The translations under genes were made by a program, and so were the position numbers. Below are positions 7,420 through 18,185 of a stretch of DNA of 64,000 nucleotides, one piece after another (position 1 is the first letter of the stretch; every line of letters starts with the position of its first letter). This DNA comes from Candidatus Paraburkholderia kirkii (GTDB lineage: Bacteria > Pseudomonadota > Gammaproteobacteria > Burkholderiales > Burkholderiaceae): assembly GCA_001189345.1 (NCBI GenBank), contig LFKV01000048.1, positions 124,001 through 188,000 of the forward strand, in the 5' to 3' direction. The notes below the pieces were generated by a model. It was given only the letters and a program-made list of their open reading frames with translations, did not search any database and was not told where the DNA came from.

Positions 7420-9705
7420 ATGAAGTTCCGCTTCCCCGTCGTCATCATCGACGAAGATTTTCGCTCCGAGAACATCTCAGGTTCCGGCATCCGGGCGCTT
7501 GCCGAGGCGATCGAGAAAGAAGGTGCCGAAGTGCTCGGCCTGACGAGCTACGGCGACCTCGCGGCGTTCGCGCAGCAGTCGAGCCGAGCGTCGTGCTTCA
7601 TCCTTTCCATCGATGACGACGAGCTGCTGCCTTACGCGGACAACGTGGTCGTGGAGGGCGACACGCCGGAGCTGGCCTCGGCGATCGTCGCGCTGAGGGC
7701 GTTCATCAACGCCGTGCGCCGCCGCAACGCCGATATCCCGATTTTCCTGTACGGCGAGACGCGCACCTCGCGCCATCTGCCGAACGACATCCTGCGCGAG
7801 CTGCACGGCTTCATCCACATGTTCGAGGACACGCCGGAATTCGTCGCGCGGCGCGTGATCCGCGAGGCGAAGGTCTATCTCGATTCGCTCGCGCCGCCGT
7901 TCTTCAAGGAGCTGGTGCAGTACGCGGAGGAAGGCTCGTATTCGTGGCACTGTCCGGGCCACTCGGGCGGCGTCGCGTTCCTGAAGAATCCGCTCGGGCA
8001 GATGTTCCACCAGTTCTTCGGCGAGAACATGCTGCGGGCGGACGTCTGCAACGCCGTCGACGAGCTCGGCCAGCTGCTCGATCACACCGGCCCGGTCGCC
8101 GCTTCGGAGCGTAATGCGGCGCGCATCTTCAGCGCGGATCATCTCTTTTTCGTGACCAACGGCACGTCGACGTCGAACAAAATCGTGTGGCACGCGACCG
8201 TCGCGCCGGGCGACATCGTGCTCGTCGACCGCAACTGCCACAAGTCGATCCTGCACGCGATCACGATGACGGGCGCGATCCCCGTGTTCCTCACGCCCAC
8301 GCGCAACCACTTCGGCATCATCGGGCCGATTCCGCGCGACGAGTTCAAGCCGGAGAACATCCGCAAGAAGATCGAGGCGAATCCGTTCGCGCGCGAGGCG
8401 CTCGCGAAGAACCCGAAGATCAAGCCGCGCATCCTGACGATCACGCAAAGCACGTATGACGGCGTGATCTACAACGTCGAGATGATCAAGGATCTGCTCG
8501 GTGATCTGCTCGACACGCTGCACTTCGACGAAGCCTGGCTGCCGCACGCCGAGTTTCACTCGTTCTATCAGGATATGCACGCGATCGGCGCGGGCCGTCC
8601 ACGCACGGGTGCGCTCGTGTTCGCGACGCACTCCACGCACAAGCTGCTCGCCGGCATTTCGCAGGCGTCGCAGATTCTCGTGCAGGACAGCGAGAACAGC
8701 ACGTTCGATTTCCATCGCTTCAACGAGGCGTATCTGATGCATACGTCTACGTCACCGCAATACGCGATCATCGCGTCGTGCGACGTGGCCGCTGCGATGA
8801 TGGAGCCGCCGGGCGGCACGGCGCTCGTGGAGGAATCGATTGCCGAGGCGCTCGATTTCCGCCGCGCGATGCGCAAGGTCGACGCCGAATACGGCGATGA
8901 CTGGTTCTTCAAGGTCTGGGGCCCGGACGCGCTGGCGGAAGAGGGCGTCGGCGATCGCGAGGACTGGATGCTCAAGCCCGATGACCGCTGGCACGACTTC
9001 GGCGCGCTGGCGGAAAACTTCAACATGCTCGACCCGATCAAGGCGACGATCATCACGCCGGGGCTCGACGTGGACGGCGAGTTCGGCGAGACCGGCATTC
9101 CGGCCGCGATCGTCACGAAGTATCTGGCGGAGCACGGCATCATCGTGGAGAAGACGGGCCTGTACTCGTTCTTCATCATGTTCACGATCGGCATCACGAA
9201 GGGCCGCTGGAACTCGATGGTCACCGAGCTCCAGCAGTTCAAGGATGACTACGACAACAACCAGTCGCTGTGGCGCGTGCTGCCGGAGTTCGTCGCGCAG
9301 CATCCGTCGTATGAGCGCATCGGCCTGCGCGATCTGTGCGAGCAGATCCACAGCGTCTATCGCGCGAACAATATCGCGCGGCTGACGACCGAGATGTATC
9401 TCTCCAGCATGGAGCCCGCGATGAAGCCGTCCGAGGCGTACGCCAAGCTCGTGCACCGCGAGATCGACCGAGTGCCCATCGACGAGCTCGAGGGGCGTGT
9501 GACCAGCATCCTGCTCACGCCGTATCCGCCGGGCATTCCGTTGCTGATTCCAGGCGAGCGTTTCAACCGGACGATCGTCGATTACCTGCGTTTCGCGCGC
9601 GAGTTCAATGAGCGCTTCCCGGGCTTCCATACGGATATCCACGGGCTGGTGGGTGAGATGATCAACGGGCGCATCGAGTATTTCGTCGATTGCGTGCGTG
9701 ATTGA
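7420..9705 (+). CDS. Orn/Lys/Arg decarboxylase, class I PLP enzyme
   Basis: A 761-residue acidic amino-acid decarboxylase of the AdiA/LdcC/SpeF type. An N-terminal response-regulator-like wing domain (MKFRFPVVIIDED onward) precedes the large PLP domain, with the HCPGHSGG loop and the Schiff-base lysine K408 in THSTHKLLAG, then the C-terminal Orn/Lys/Arg domain. Length is typical. The ATG at 7420 follows TTTGGAG. The substrate (arginine, lysine or ornithine) cannot be fixed from sequence alone. Such enzymes make polyamine precursors or consume protons during acid stress. A hairpin terminator follows at 9731. Confidence 0.92.
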   Translation: MKFRFPVVIIDEDFRSENISGSGIRALAEAIEKEGAEVLGLTSYGDLAAFAQQSSRASCFILSIDDDELLPYADNVVVEGDTPELASAIVALRAFINAVRRRNADIPIFLYGETRTSRHLPNDILRELHGFIHMFEDTPEFVARRVIREAKVYLDSLAPPFFKELVQYAEEGSYSWHCPGHSGGVAFLKNPLGQMFHQFFGENMLRADVCNAVDELGQLLDHTGPVAASERNAARIFSADHLFFVTNGTSTSNKIVWHATVAPGDIVLVDRNCHKSILHAITMTGAIPVFLTPTRNHFGIIGPIPRDEFKPENIRKKIEANPFAREALAKNPKIKPRILTITQSTYDGVIYNVEMIKDLLGDLLDTLHFDEAWLPHAEFHSFYQDMHAIGAGRPRTGALVFATHSTHKLLAGISQASQILVQDSENSTFDFHRFNEAYLMHTSTSPQYAIIASCDVAAAMMEPPGGTALVEESIAEALDFRRAMRKVDAEYGDDWFFKVWGPDALAEEGVGDREDWMLKPDDRWHDFGALAENFNMLDPIKATIITPGLDVDGEFGETGIPAAIVTKYLAEHGIIVEKTGLYSFFIMFTIGITKGRWNSMVTELQQFKDDYDNNQSLWRVLPEFVAQHPSYERIGLRDLCEQIHSVYRANNIARLTTEMYLSSMEPAMKPSEAYAKLVHREIDRVPIDELEGRVTSILLTPYPPGIPLLIPGERFNRTIVDYLRFAREFNERFPGFHTDIHGLVGEMINGRIEYFVDCVRD

Positions 9706-9730
9706 CGTTCGCCTGAGTTGCTGCAAATAT

Positions 9731-9754
9731 AAACGGCTCTTCGAAGAGCCGTTT
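9731..9754. terminator. Hairpin terminator between decarboxylase and GST
   Basis: A perfect 10-bp stem (aaacggctct paired with 9745-9754) with a tcga loop sits between the convergent decarboxylase and glutathione transferase genes. It has A residues on the left and TTTGT on the right, so it may serve both directions. Confidence 0.75.
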
Positions 9755-9778
9755 GTCGTTTCAGGCGTCACCGATCCT

Positions 9779-10384
9779 TCAGATCAGGCCTTCCGCCTTC
9801 ATTGCCGCCTGCACGCCGGGGCGCGTGCCCACGCGAGCCTGATACGCGGGCAGCGCTGGCCACTTGCCGAGGTCGAGATCGATGTGCTGCGCCCAGCCGA
9901 GCACGGTGAAGAGGTAGGCGTCGCCGATGCTGAATTCGTCGCCGAGCAGGAATTGCTTGTCGTCGAGATATTGCGCCGTATAGGCGAGGCGGCGCTCGAG
10001 ACTGGCGAGCGCGGCCGCTTTCCAGTCGCTGCTCGCGGCCGGATTGAAGAACGGCGAAAAGTTCTTGTGCAGCTCCGTGCCGATGAACGTGAGCCAGCTC
10101 TGCAGGCGATAGCGCGTCATCGCGTCGGCGAGCGGCGCGAGATGCTTGGCCGGGACTTGATCCGCGACGTACTGCATGATCGCCGGGCCTTCGGTCAGCA
10201 GCTCGCCGCTGTCGAGCAGCAGGGCGGGCACGTAGCCCTTCGCGTTGATCCTGGTGAAGTCCGCGCCGTCGGTGGTGACCTTGGTCTTGAGATCGACGGC
10301 CTCGGTTTCGTAGGCCAGCCCGGATTCTTCGAGAACGATATGGGAAGCGAGGGAGCAGGCGCCTGCCTTGTAGAACAGTTTCAA
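9779..10384 (-). CDS. Glutathione S-transferase (GstA/beta-class type)
   Basis: A 201-residue cytosolic glutathione transferase. The N-terminal thioredoxin-fold half starts MKLFYKAGACSLA, where the Ser/Cys pair is typical of bacterial beta-class enzymes; the cis-Pro/SNAIL region is GYVPALLLDSGELLTEGPAI. The all-helical C-terminal half follows, with FSIGDAYLF. The start is a TTG at 10384: GGAGG lies eight bases upstream and family alignment begins here, while the nearby ATG is out of frame. The terminator at 9731-9754 lies beyond its end. Confidence 0.9.
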   Translation of the reverse strand: MKLFYKAGACSLASHIVLEESGLAYETEAVDLKTKVTTDGADFTRINAKGYVPALLLDSGELLTEGPAIMQYVADQVPAKHLAPLADAMTRYRLQSWLTFIGTELHKNFSPFFNPAASSDWKAAALASLERRLAYTAQYLDDKQFLLGDEFSIGDAYLFTVLGWAQHIDLDLGKWPALPAYQARVGTRPGVQAAMKAEGLI

Positions 10385-10536
10385 AACATTTCCTCCAGGA
10401 TTCCAGGATGAGTGTGCGGAATTATGAACGAGACCGCACCCGCGCGACACGCGTCGCGGTGAAACGATGTGTGTCGTTCGGCGAAAGATCGGGCTTGGGG
10501 CGCAACTGCGACTAGACAGCAGGTAATTGGCCGACG

Positions 10537-11458
10537 TCAGTCGAGAATGAAGTCGCGCGGCGGCGCGAACGGTTTCGGCGCGAGGTAGAAATCAGGATTC
10601 GCCGCCATGTCGTGCAACGCGATTTCGAGCGTTTCGCACATCGCGTTCAGCGCGAGATCGTTCTCCTCGAGGCCGAACGGATCTTCGATCTGCGCGGCGA
10701 TCGCTTCCAGCGACATGAACGCATAGGCCACGAGCAGCGCGAAGAGCGGCATGAGCAGGCCCGCGCCATCGACGAGGCCGAAAGGCAGCAGCATGCAGAA
10801 GAGATAGACCGTGCGGTGGATCAATCACCGAGTAGGAGAACGGCAGCGGTGTGGTCGCGACGCGCTCGCAGCCGCCGATCACGTCGGACAGCGCGTTCAG
10901 ATTGTGTTCGATCGCGAGCATCGCAAAGCCGTCGATGGCGCCTTCGCGCTTGCGCTCGGCGGCCCATTCGCCGAGTCAGAGCAGGATCAGCGCGGGCCGG
11001 AACTTCGCGACGGCCACGCGTGCGTGCAGCTCGGACGGGAGGTGCGGGGAGAGGTCGGCGAGCGCATCGGTGCCGCGCGACTGATGGCGCAGCGCGTGCG
11101 CCAGTGCGCCCAGAAAGCGCCGGGTCTGAGCGGGATCGCGGGGATCGGGCAGCGACAGCGCCTGCCGCCCGAGCGAGCGCGCCGTGATGACGAGCGTGCC
11201 CCACAGCCTGCGGCCTTCCCACCAGCGCTTGTAGCTCGCGCCGTTGCGAAAGCCCAGAAACACCGCCAGCGCGATGCCCACGAGCGCGAACGGCGGCGTG
11301 CCGAGCCCGATCGGATACGTGCGCATATGGTCGTGCATGAAGATCGCCATCACCGAAAGCGCGAAGATCAGCCCGAGGCGCGGCAGCAGTTGCGGCAGCA
11401 CGGAGCCTCGCCACACGAACAGCAGCCGGAACCAGTTGAGCTTGGGACGAGTGATCAT
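10537..11458 (-). pseudogene. Bestrophin-like (YneE/UPF0187) channel, broken
   Basis: This was an inner-membrane bestrophin-family anion channel of about 300 residues (start MITRPKLNWF, then PQLLPRLGLIF, GFRNGASYKRWWEGR). The frame is interrupted by TGA at 10976-10978, between PALILL and LGEWAAERK, where relatives have a sense codon. It then continues in frame to FSYSVI near 10824 and shifts by one base before IHRTVYLFCMLLPF. The last part reads to FILD in the new frame and stops at 10537. Two independent lesions in one gene argue for true loss rather than a read error. Confidence 0.82.
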
Positions 11459-11555
11459 GACGGGGCACGGCGACGGGGCACGGGTGAACAACACCCGATT
11501 ATCTCGAAAAAGCTGCGCGGCGCGCAGACGCATGTTGCCGTATCCGGCAACGAAA

Positions 11556-11579
11556 AAGGCCGCTCTTGCGAACGGCCTT
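11556..11579 (-). terminator. Rho-independent terminator of argH
   Basis: Stem aaggccg (11556-11562) pairs with cggcctt (11573-11579). On the minus strand the stem is followed by a T-run (A5 at 11553-11557 on the plus strand). It lies 26 bp after the argH stop codon. Confidence 0.7.
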
Positions 11580-11604
11580 CGATCTCACGAACCGGGCAGC
11601 GCGA

Positions 11605-13008
11605 TCAAAGCGCCGCGCGTGCCGCCTTCGCCGCCGCGCGCACCTGATCCGGCGCGGTGCCGCCCGGATGATCGCGGCTCGCGACCGAACCTTCGAGCGT
11701 CAGATACTCGAACACGTCCTCGCCGATGAGATGCGCCACGTTCGGCAATTCCTTGCGCATTTCTTCCAGCGAAAGGTCCGCGATATCGCACTCGCGGTCC
11801 ACGCAGATGCGCACCGCGTGCGCGACCGCTTCGTGCGCGTCGCGGAACGGCAGGCCGCGCTTCACCAGATAGTCCGCGAGATCGGTCGCGGTCGAGAAGC
11901 CCTGCAGCGCCGCCGCGCGCATCGCCTGCGGTTTGACGGTGATGCCCGCCGCCATTTCCGCGAAGATGCGCAGCGTGTCGGCGACCGTATCGACGGTGTC
12001 GAACAGCGGCTCCTTGTCTTCCTGATTGTCCTTGTTGTATGCGAGCGGCTGGCCTTTCATCAGCGTGAGCAGCGCCATCAGATGGCCGTTCACGCGGCCG
12101 GTCTTGCCGCGCGCGAGCTCGGGCACGTCGGGGTTCTTCTTCTGCGGCATGATCGACGAGCCGGTGCAGAAGCGGTCCGCCAGATCGATGAAGCCGACGC
12201 GCGGGCTCATCCACAGCACGAGTTCCCCGGAGAAGCGCGACACGTGCGTCATGACGAGCGCGGCGGCGGCCGTGAATTCGATCGCGAAATCGCGGTCGGA
12301 CACGGCATCGAGCGAGTTCGCGCAGATGCCGTCGAAGCCGAGCGTCGCCGCGACCGCGTGACGGTCGATCGGATAGCTCGTGCCCGCGAGCGCCGCGGCG
12401 CCCAGCGGCAGGCGGTTCACCCGCGCGCGGCAATCGCGCATGCGCTCGGCGTCGCGCGCGAACATTTCGACGTACGCGAGCAGGTGATGCCCGAACGTCA
12501 CCGGCTGCGCGATCTGCAGATGCGTGAAGCCGGGCATGATGGTGTCGGCGTGCTTCTCGGCCATGTCGATAAGCACGGCGCGCAGGTCCTTCAGCAAATC
12601 GCCGATGCGGTCGATCTCGCCGCGCAGCCACAGGCGGATGTCGGTCGCGACCTGATCGTTGCGCGAGCGGCCGGTGTGCAGGCGCTTGCCGGCATCGCCG
12701 ATCAGCGCGGTCAGGCGCGCCTCGATGTTCAGGTGCACGTCTTCCAGATCCAGCTTCCACTCGAACTCGCCGCGCTCGATTTCGCCCTTGATCTGCGCCA
12801 TGCCGCGCTCGATCGCGGCCAGGTCGTCGGCGCTGATGATCTTCTGCGCCGCGAGCATCGACGCATGCGCGAGCGAGCCATGGATGTCGACGAAGGCGAG
12901 CCACTTGTCGAAGAACACCGACGACGTATAGCGTTTGACGAGCTCCGACATCGGCTCGGAGAAGCGAGCCGACCAGGCTTCGCCTTTTTTGTGGAGTTGG
13001 GACGTCAT
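11605..13008 (-). CDS. argH: Argininosuccinate lyase
   Basis: A 467-residue enzyme of the fumarase/aspartase superfamily that splits argininosuccinate into arginine and fumarate, the last step of arginine synthesis. The signature [12 protein letters not shown] is at residues 283-294 with the catalytic-loop Ser. The tetramer-forming HTGRSRNDQ and [10 protein letters not shown] motifs are also present. The start at 13008 gives [12 protein letters not shown], as in the family. Normal length, no lesion seen. Transcription runs away from the XRE-regulator remnant. Confidence 0.96.
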   Translation of the reverse strand: MTSQLHKKGEAWSARFSEPMSELVKRYTSSVFFDKWLAFVDIHGSLAHASMLAAQKIISADDLAAIERGMAQIKGEIERGEFEWKLDLEDVHLNIEARLTALIGDAGKRLHTGRSRNDQVATDIRLWLRGEIDRIGDLLKDLRAVLIDMAEKHADTIMPGFTHLQIAQPVTFGHHLLAYVEMFARDAERMRDCRARVNRLPLGAAALAGTSYPIDRHAVAATLGFDGICANSLDAVSDRDFAIEFTAAAALVMTHVSRFSGELVLWMSPRVGFIDLADRFCTGSSIMPQKKNPDVPELARGKTGRVNGHLMALLTLMKGQPLAYNKDNQEDKEPLFDTVDTVADTLRIFAEMAAGITVKPQAMRAAALQGFSTATDLADYLVKRGLPFRDAHEAVAHAVRICVDRECDIADLSLEEMRKELPNVAHLIGEDVFEYLTLEGSVASRDHPGGTAPDQVRAAAKAARAAL

Positions 13009-13076
13009 GGTGATGTGAATGGCGGTTGATGCGGCCCGTTCTGCAAGCCGGAAGTTGATGATTTTAACATTCGGCG

Positions 13077-13872
13077 CTATGTGCTCCCCACGAGTATCAC
13101 CAGCTTGAGATCCTCGCGATGCGCCGGCTTGAACGTGATCTGATTGAACACGATACGCCCGCGCGCCGGATGATCGAACGCGCGCTCGCCGCCTTCGCGC
13201 TCGAATACGTCCTGCGACGCCCAGTAGCGGGCGAACGCATCGCTCGCGGCGCTCAGCGTGTCGATGAGCGCGCGCGTCGGCGGATCGTTCAGATGGCGGA
13301 TCGAATCGGCGCGAAACTCGGCGGCGAGCCGCCGCGCGCGCGTCTCCCAGTCGACGATCAGCTCCCACGCCGCCGGCAATGTGAAGGTATAGGTCAGCAG
13401 ATTGCGGTCGTACGCGCCGTCGAGCCAGCCGACGAACAGCTCGGCCGCGTGCGTGTTCCACTGGCGGTCGAGCACGTAGGCGGGCGCGCCGATCAGGCCG
13501 ACCATCTGCAGGAGCGCGGCGGGCGCGTCCTGGCTCGCGGGGTCCGGCTCGGCGGGATCGCGCTGGGCGGCGAGCTCGAACAGATACGCACGTTCGGCGC
13601 GCGAAAGCTGCAGGGCGACCGCGATGCGCGCGAGCGCGTCGGCGGAAGCGGACACGGGGCGGCCCTGCTCGATCCACGTGTACCAGGTCGGGCTCACGCC
13701 GCACAATTGCGCCACTTCCTCGCGGCGCAATCCCGGCGTGCGGCGGCGCGGGCCGGGCGCGAGACCGACGGCCTGCGGCGAAAGGCGTTCGCGATGCGCG
13801 CGGATGAACTCGCCGAGCGCGCGCGGGCGTTTCGGCCAGGGGTTCTACGGGACTCTTTTCTGAGGTGCTCAT
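13077..13872 (-). pseudogene. XRE-type regulator with MmyB-like ligand domain, frameshifted
   Basis: The 3' three quarters read as an intact regulator: helix-turn-helix [21 protein letters not shown], then the MmyB-like ligand-binding domain to LVILVGST, stopping at 13077. The N-terminal codons ([18 protein letters not shown]) start at 13872 in another frame. The two join only if one base is removed, or two added, in the alternating CG run near 13820-13830. The total length of 796 bp is not a multiple of three, which agrees. It faces the methyltransferase pseudogene across 140 bp. In related species such pairs are a local regulator and its target. A single-site lesion could be a sequencing error. 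Confidence 0.75.
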
Positions 13873-14014
13873 GAAGCCTGAAGCCTTCGACCGGCAGTGC
13901 GCGCCGTCGACGTGGTGGTTTAGATACCAGAATAATCTGTCAGCTTGTACTGGTACAAAGCGGGCTCTATTGTGTAGCGGCACACGATCCCCACGACGAA
14001 CCTCGGAGACCACG

Positions 14015-14735
14015 ATGAAACACCACGACCAGGTCGCAGACGCCTTCGGCAGCACCGCCGCCTATCTCACGAGCGCCGTCCATGCGAGCGGCGTGGATCT
14101 GCAGAATCTCGCCGCGACCTTTGCGGCCACGTGCGGCAACGCCGGCGTGCTGGACATGGGCTGCGGCGCGGGGCATGCGAGTTTCGCGATCGCGCCACAG
14201 ATGCTCGCAACCGTCGAAGTCGCGGCGAAGGAGCGCGGCCTGAGCACGATCCGCACGCGGCAGGGCGCGGCCGAAACGCTGCCGTTCGCCGACGCGACGT
14301 TCGACTAGGCCGTGAGCCGCATGAGCGCGCATCACTGGCGCGACGTTCCGGCCGCGCTGCAGGAGGTGCGGCGCGTGCTGAAGCCGGGCGGGCGGCTTAA
14401 ATTCAATCGATATCGCGGGCATCGACGATCCGCTCCACGACACGCACATCCAGGCAACCGAGCTGCTGCGCGACGCCTCGCACATTCGCGACTATCGCGC
14501 CGACGAATGGATCGCCATGCTCGATGCCGCCGGCTTCGACGCGCAGGTGACGGAACGCTGGCGCATTCCGCTCCGAGTCGTGGGTCACGAGGATGCGCAC
14601 GCCGCCCGAGCGCGTGACGGCCATCCGCTCGATGTGGAAAGCCGGCCCGACGAAGTGCGTCAGTACTTCGGCGTGAAGGACGATTGTTCCTTCGAGCTCG
14701 ACGCGATGATGATCGAGGCGAAGCGCCGGGACTAG
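14015..14735 (+). pseudogene. SAM-dependent methyltransferase (UbiE/COQ5-like), decayed
   Basis: Segments of a class I methyltransferase of about 255 residues can be pieced together: VLDMGCGAGHASFA (motif I), AETLPFADATFD, SRMSAHHWRDVPAAL, KPGGRLKF, DEWIAMLDAAGFDAQV and the end SFELDAMMIEAKR. Lesions: about 13 codons missing after motif I (ASFAIAP runs straight into QMLATV); TAG at 14306-14308 where Trp is expected; a one-base insertion near 14405 (TTCAATCGAT); and a segment at about 14575-14640 read out of frame between two compensating shifts. At least four independent changes make this a clear pseudogene. Confidence 0.88.
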
Positions 14736-14763
14736 ACGCCGAAACGGCGCCGTCCGAAATCAA

Positions 14764-17700
14764 TCAGCCGGTATTGCGCAAGCCCGCCGCGATCCCGTTG
14801 ATCGTCAGGTGAATCCCGCGCCGCAGCCGCACGTTCTGGTCGCCCGCGCGGTGACGCTTGAGCAGCTCCACCTGCAAGTGGTTGAGCGGATCGAGATACG
14901 GGAAGCGGTTCTTGATCGAGCGCGCGAGCAGCGGATTGTCGGCGAGACGCTCGTTCCTGCCGGTGATTTCGGCGAGCACGTCGCAGGTGCGCTGGTGTTC
15001 CGCGACGATGCGGTCGAAGACGTGCTTTCTCAGCTTCTTGTCGGTGACGAGCTGCGCGTAGCGCGACGCGACCGCGAGATCGGTCTTCGCGAGCACCATG
15101 TCCATGTTCGACAGCAGATTCTTGAAGAACGGCCACGTCTTGCACATCTTGCGCAACGTGGCGAGGCGCCTCGCGCGTTCCTCGTCCGAGCCCGCTTGGT
15201 CGAGATAGGCCGCCACCGCACTGCCGAAGCCGTACCAGCCGGTGAGCAGCAGGCGGCACTGGCCCCACGAGAAACCCCACGGAATCGCGCGCAGGTCTTC
15301 GATCTTGCGCTGCTTCGGATCCTGCAGCTTGCGCGACGCCGGCCGGCTGCTGATGTTCAATTCCGCGATCTCCGCAATCGGCGTCGACGAGAAGAAGTAA
15401 TCGGTGAAGCCCGGCGTTTCGTAGACGAGCGCGCGGTACGCGGCTATCGCGGAATCGGAGAGCGTCTGCATCACCTCTTCGAAATGCGGCAACTGCGCGG
15501 GCGCGTTTTCGTGCGGCAGCAGCGAGGCCTCCAGCGTCGCCGCGACCACCGTCTCCAGATTGCGCCGCCCGATTTCCGGATTGCCGAACTTGCTCGCGAT
15601 CACTTCGCCCTGCTCGGTCAGGCGGATCTGTCCGTCGACCGTGCCCGGCGGCTGCGACAAAATCGCCTGATAGGTCGGGCCGCCGCCGCGTCCGACCGTG
15701 CCGCCGCGTCCGTGGAAGAGCCGCAGCGTCGTGCCGTGCTCCTTGAAGAGCGCGACGAGCGCCAGTTCCGCGCGATACAGCTCCCAGTTCGACGTGAGAA
15801 AGCCGCCGTCCTTGTTGCTGTCCGAATAGCCGAGCATCACTTCCTGCTCGTTGCCCTGATTCGCGATGAGCGCGTCGATGCCGGGCAGCGCGAAGAACTC
15901 GCCCATGATGACGGGCGCATTGCGCAGGTCGGCGATGGTCTCGAACAGCGGAATCACCATGAGGCCGCCGCGCGCCGGATCGTCCTTGCTGCCGACGCAG
16001 CCTTGCAGCAGGCCCGTTTCCTTCTGCAGCAGCATCACTTCGAGCAGATCGCTGACGGTTTCCGTGTGCGAGATGATGTAGTTGCGCACCGCGCGCGCGC
16101 CGAACTTCCGGCGGGTTTCGCGCGCGGCTTCGAGCACGCCGAGTTCGCTTTTCGCGAGATCGGAATATTGCGCGTACGGCAGGCGCAGGGGACGCGGCTG
16201 GGCCAGCTCCTTGAGCAGCACGTCTCGCTTCTCTTCCTCGGACAGCGATGCGTAATCCGCCACGACGCCCGCGTGCGCGAGCAGTTCGGCGATCACGGCT
16301 TCGTGGATGTCCGAGCTTTGCCGCAAGTCAATGCTCGCGAGATGGAAGCCGAAGACTTCGGATGCGCGCGCGAGCGGCGACAGACGCAGGATCGACATCG
16401 ACGCGCCGTGATGCTCGGCGAGCGAATCGATCAGCACGTAAAGATCGCGCGTGAACTCGGACGCGTCAGCGTAGGGCGCCGCGCCGCGTCCCGCGCTGCG
16501 CACCGCGACCGTGCCTTCGCCGAGGTGCACCCGCGCGCTCGCCGCCAGCCGCGTGTAGATGCCGATGAGCGCGCGCCGGTACGGCTCGTCGGTGCGATGC
16601 GGCGACTGGTCCGGCGATGCGTCGGCGAGCGCCTTCAACGCGTCGCTCGAACCCGCGAGCAAATTCGACACGGACAGCTCCGCGCCGAGCATGTGCACCT
16701 GTTCCAGATAGTGCTCGAAGATCACGGTGGCCTGCCGCGTGATGGCCGTCTCGAGCGTCTCCGCCGTGACGTTCGGATTGCCGTCGCGGTCGCCGCCGAT
16801 CCAGCTTCCCATCTGGAAGAACGGCGGCAGGCGCACGGGCAGGCCGTGCTCGGCGAGCGCGGTCTCGACGTCGGCGTAGAGCCCGGGAATCTCTTCGAGG
16901 AAGGTCGCGCGATAGTAGGACAGCGCGTTCTCGATTTCATCGGCAACGGTCAGGCGCGCGTCGCGCAGCATGCGCGTCTGCCAGAGTGAGGTCGTGCGCG
17001 CGCGCAGCACCGCTTCGTTGTGGGCGCGTTCGCGCGCGGTCAGCTCCTGATCGCGCTCGGCGAGCAGGCGCGCGATGTCGTGCTGCGCGTCGAGAATGCT
17101 CTTGCGCGACACCTCGGTCGGGTGCGCGGTGAGGACCGGCACGATCAGCGCGTCGCCGAAGAATTTCTCCAGCAGCTTGCGCGTCGCGCTGACGTTCTTC
17201 TGCTCGCGCATGCGCTCGATCGCATAGGCGATCGTGCCCGGCTGAGAGCCCGAGCCCGCGAGCGCGTGAATGCGGCGGCGGCGATTGTGATGCCGGTCCT
17301 CGGCGATGTTCGCGAGATGCGAGAAATAACTGAATGCGCGCACGACCGAGACCGTCTGTTCCGGTGAGAGCGCGCGTAGGCGTTTCTCGAGAGTCTGCGC
17401 GGCCTCGCTGTCGTCCTCGCGGCGGAATTTCACGGCCGTCTGGCGAATGGCTTCCACCACGTCGAACACGGTGTCGCCTTCCTGCTCGCGCAGCACTTCG
17501 CCGAGCAGGCGGCCGAGGAAGCGGATGTCCTCGAAGAGCGGGCGGTCCTTGTCGTCGCGGGCGCGGCTCGAGGACGCGGCGCGCTTCGTCCGCGCGCCAT
17601 TGACGGCCGCGGCGCCGTTCGGCTTGGCGGCGGCCTTCGCGGGTTTCGCGCGGGCGCTGGTCTTGGCCGCCTTCACGATCGCCTCGATACCCGGCTTCGT

Positions 17701-17892
17701 CCTGGGCGCAATGGCGGCTTTCGATGCCTTCGCGACGCTCGCGGCTTTCGTCCTGCTAACGGATGGCGACGACGCCGTGCGCAGCGCGTCGGAGAGAGAG
17801 AGTCGGGCGATGCGGCAGTGCGGCGCGCTGCGCGAGCCGGTCCGGAAGACGTCACGTGGGTTCTCCTCTGAAGCAGCACTACCAGGGACCAT
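14764..17892 (-). CDS. ppc: Phosphoenolpyruvate carboxylase
   Basis: A cytosolic enzyme that makes oxaloacetate from PEP and bicarbonate to refill the TCA cycle. The catalytic motifs [20 protein letters not shown] and [14 protein letters not shown] are present, and the C-terminus ends RNTG as the family does. The start is uncertain. An in-frame ATG at 17892 ([10 protein letters not shown]) gives 1042 residues. A GTG at 17855 has a far better ribosome site (GAGGAG seven bases upstream) and gives [15 protein letters not shown], but it lies in another frame. The two frames cross at a CT-dinucleotide run (plus-strand GAGAGAGAGAG near 17800-17812). Slippage there may have shifted the N-terminal low-complexity leader without touching the catalytic part. 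Confidence 0.9.
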   Translation of the reverse strand: MVPGSAASEENPRDVFRTGSRSAPHCRIARLSLSDALRTASSPSVSRTKAASVAKASKAAIAPRTKPGIEAIVKAAKTSARAKPAKAAAKPNGAAAVNGARTKRAASSSRARDDKDRPLFEDIRFLGRLLGEVLREQEGDTVFDVVEAIRQTAVKFRREDDSEAAQTLEKRLRALSPEQTVSVVRAFSYFSHLANIAEDRHHNRRRRIHALAGSGSQPGTIAYAIERMREQKNVSATRKLLEKFFGDALIVPVLTAHPTEVSRKSILDAQHDIARLLAERDQELTARERAHNEAVLRARTTSLWQTRMLRDARLTVADEIENALSYYRATFLEEIPGLYADVETALAEHGLPVRLPPFFQMGSWIGGDRDGNPNVTAETLETAITRQATVIFEHYLEQVHMLGAELSVSNLLAGSSDALKALADASPDQSPHRTDEPYRRALIGIYTRLAASARVHLGEGTVAVRSAGRGAAPYADASEFTRDLYVLIDSLAEHHGASMSILRLSPLARASEVFGFHLASIDLRQSSDIHEAVIAELLAHAGVVADYASLSEEEKRDVLLKELAQPRPLRLPYAQYSDLAKSELGVLEAARETRRKFGARAVRNYIISHTETVSDLLEVMLLQKETGLLQGCVGSKDDPARGGLMVIPLFETIADLRNAPVIMGEFFALPGIDALIANQGNEQEVMLGYSDSNKDGGFLTSNWELYRAELALVALFKEHGTTLRLFHGRGGTVGRGGGPTYQAILSQPPGTVDGQIRLTEQGEVIASKFGNPEIGRRNLETVVAATLEASLLPHENAPAQLPHFEEVMQTLSDSAIAAYRALVYETPGFTDYFFSSTPIAEIAELNISSRPASRKLQDPKQRKIEDLRAIPWGFSWGQCRLLLTGWYGFGSAVAAYLDQAGSDEERARRLATLRKMCKTWPFFKNLLSNMDMVLAKTDLAVASRYAQLVTDKKLRKHVFDRIVAEHQRTCDVLAEITGRNERLADNPLLARSIKNRFPYLDPLNHLQVELLKRHRAGDQNVRLRRGIHLTINGIAAGLRNTG

Positions 17893-18185
17893 CGCAAGGT
17901 ACATCGACAAATTCAACGGCGAAAGCGGACGCGTTGCGTGCCGCGGCCGTTGCCCGCCGTGGCCGCTCATCGCGAACGGACGTGCGTGAGCGTGAAACAC
18001 GCCGGAAATGTCACGGGCGCGCATCGGCCTCGATCGAACCCGCCGCCGCGCGCCGCGCGAAAGATTCGCGGCGCACGCCGGGAGGCGCATCAGACAAGGC
18101 TCTGCGCGCCGCCGGCCGACAAGTGGACCCTGGAGCGCGTGCTACCATTGTTCGTTATTTCATCCCGTCATTCGATCGAGTATCA

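Noticed and set aside
13009..14055. N-terminal extension of argH giving an 816-residue protein
   Set aside because: The extra part is the XRE regulator region read in a different frame; ArgH begins at [12 protein letters not shown].
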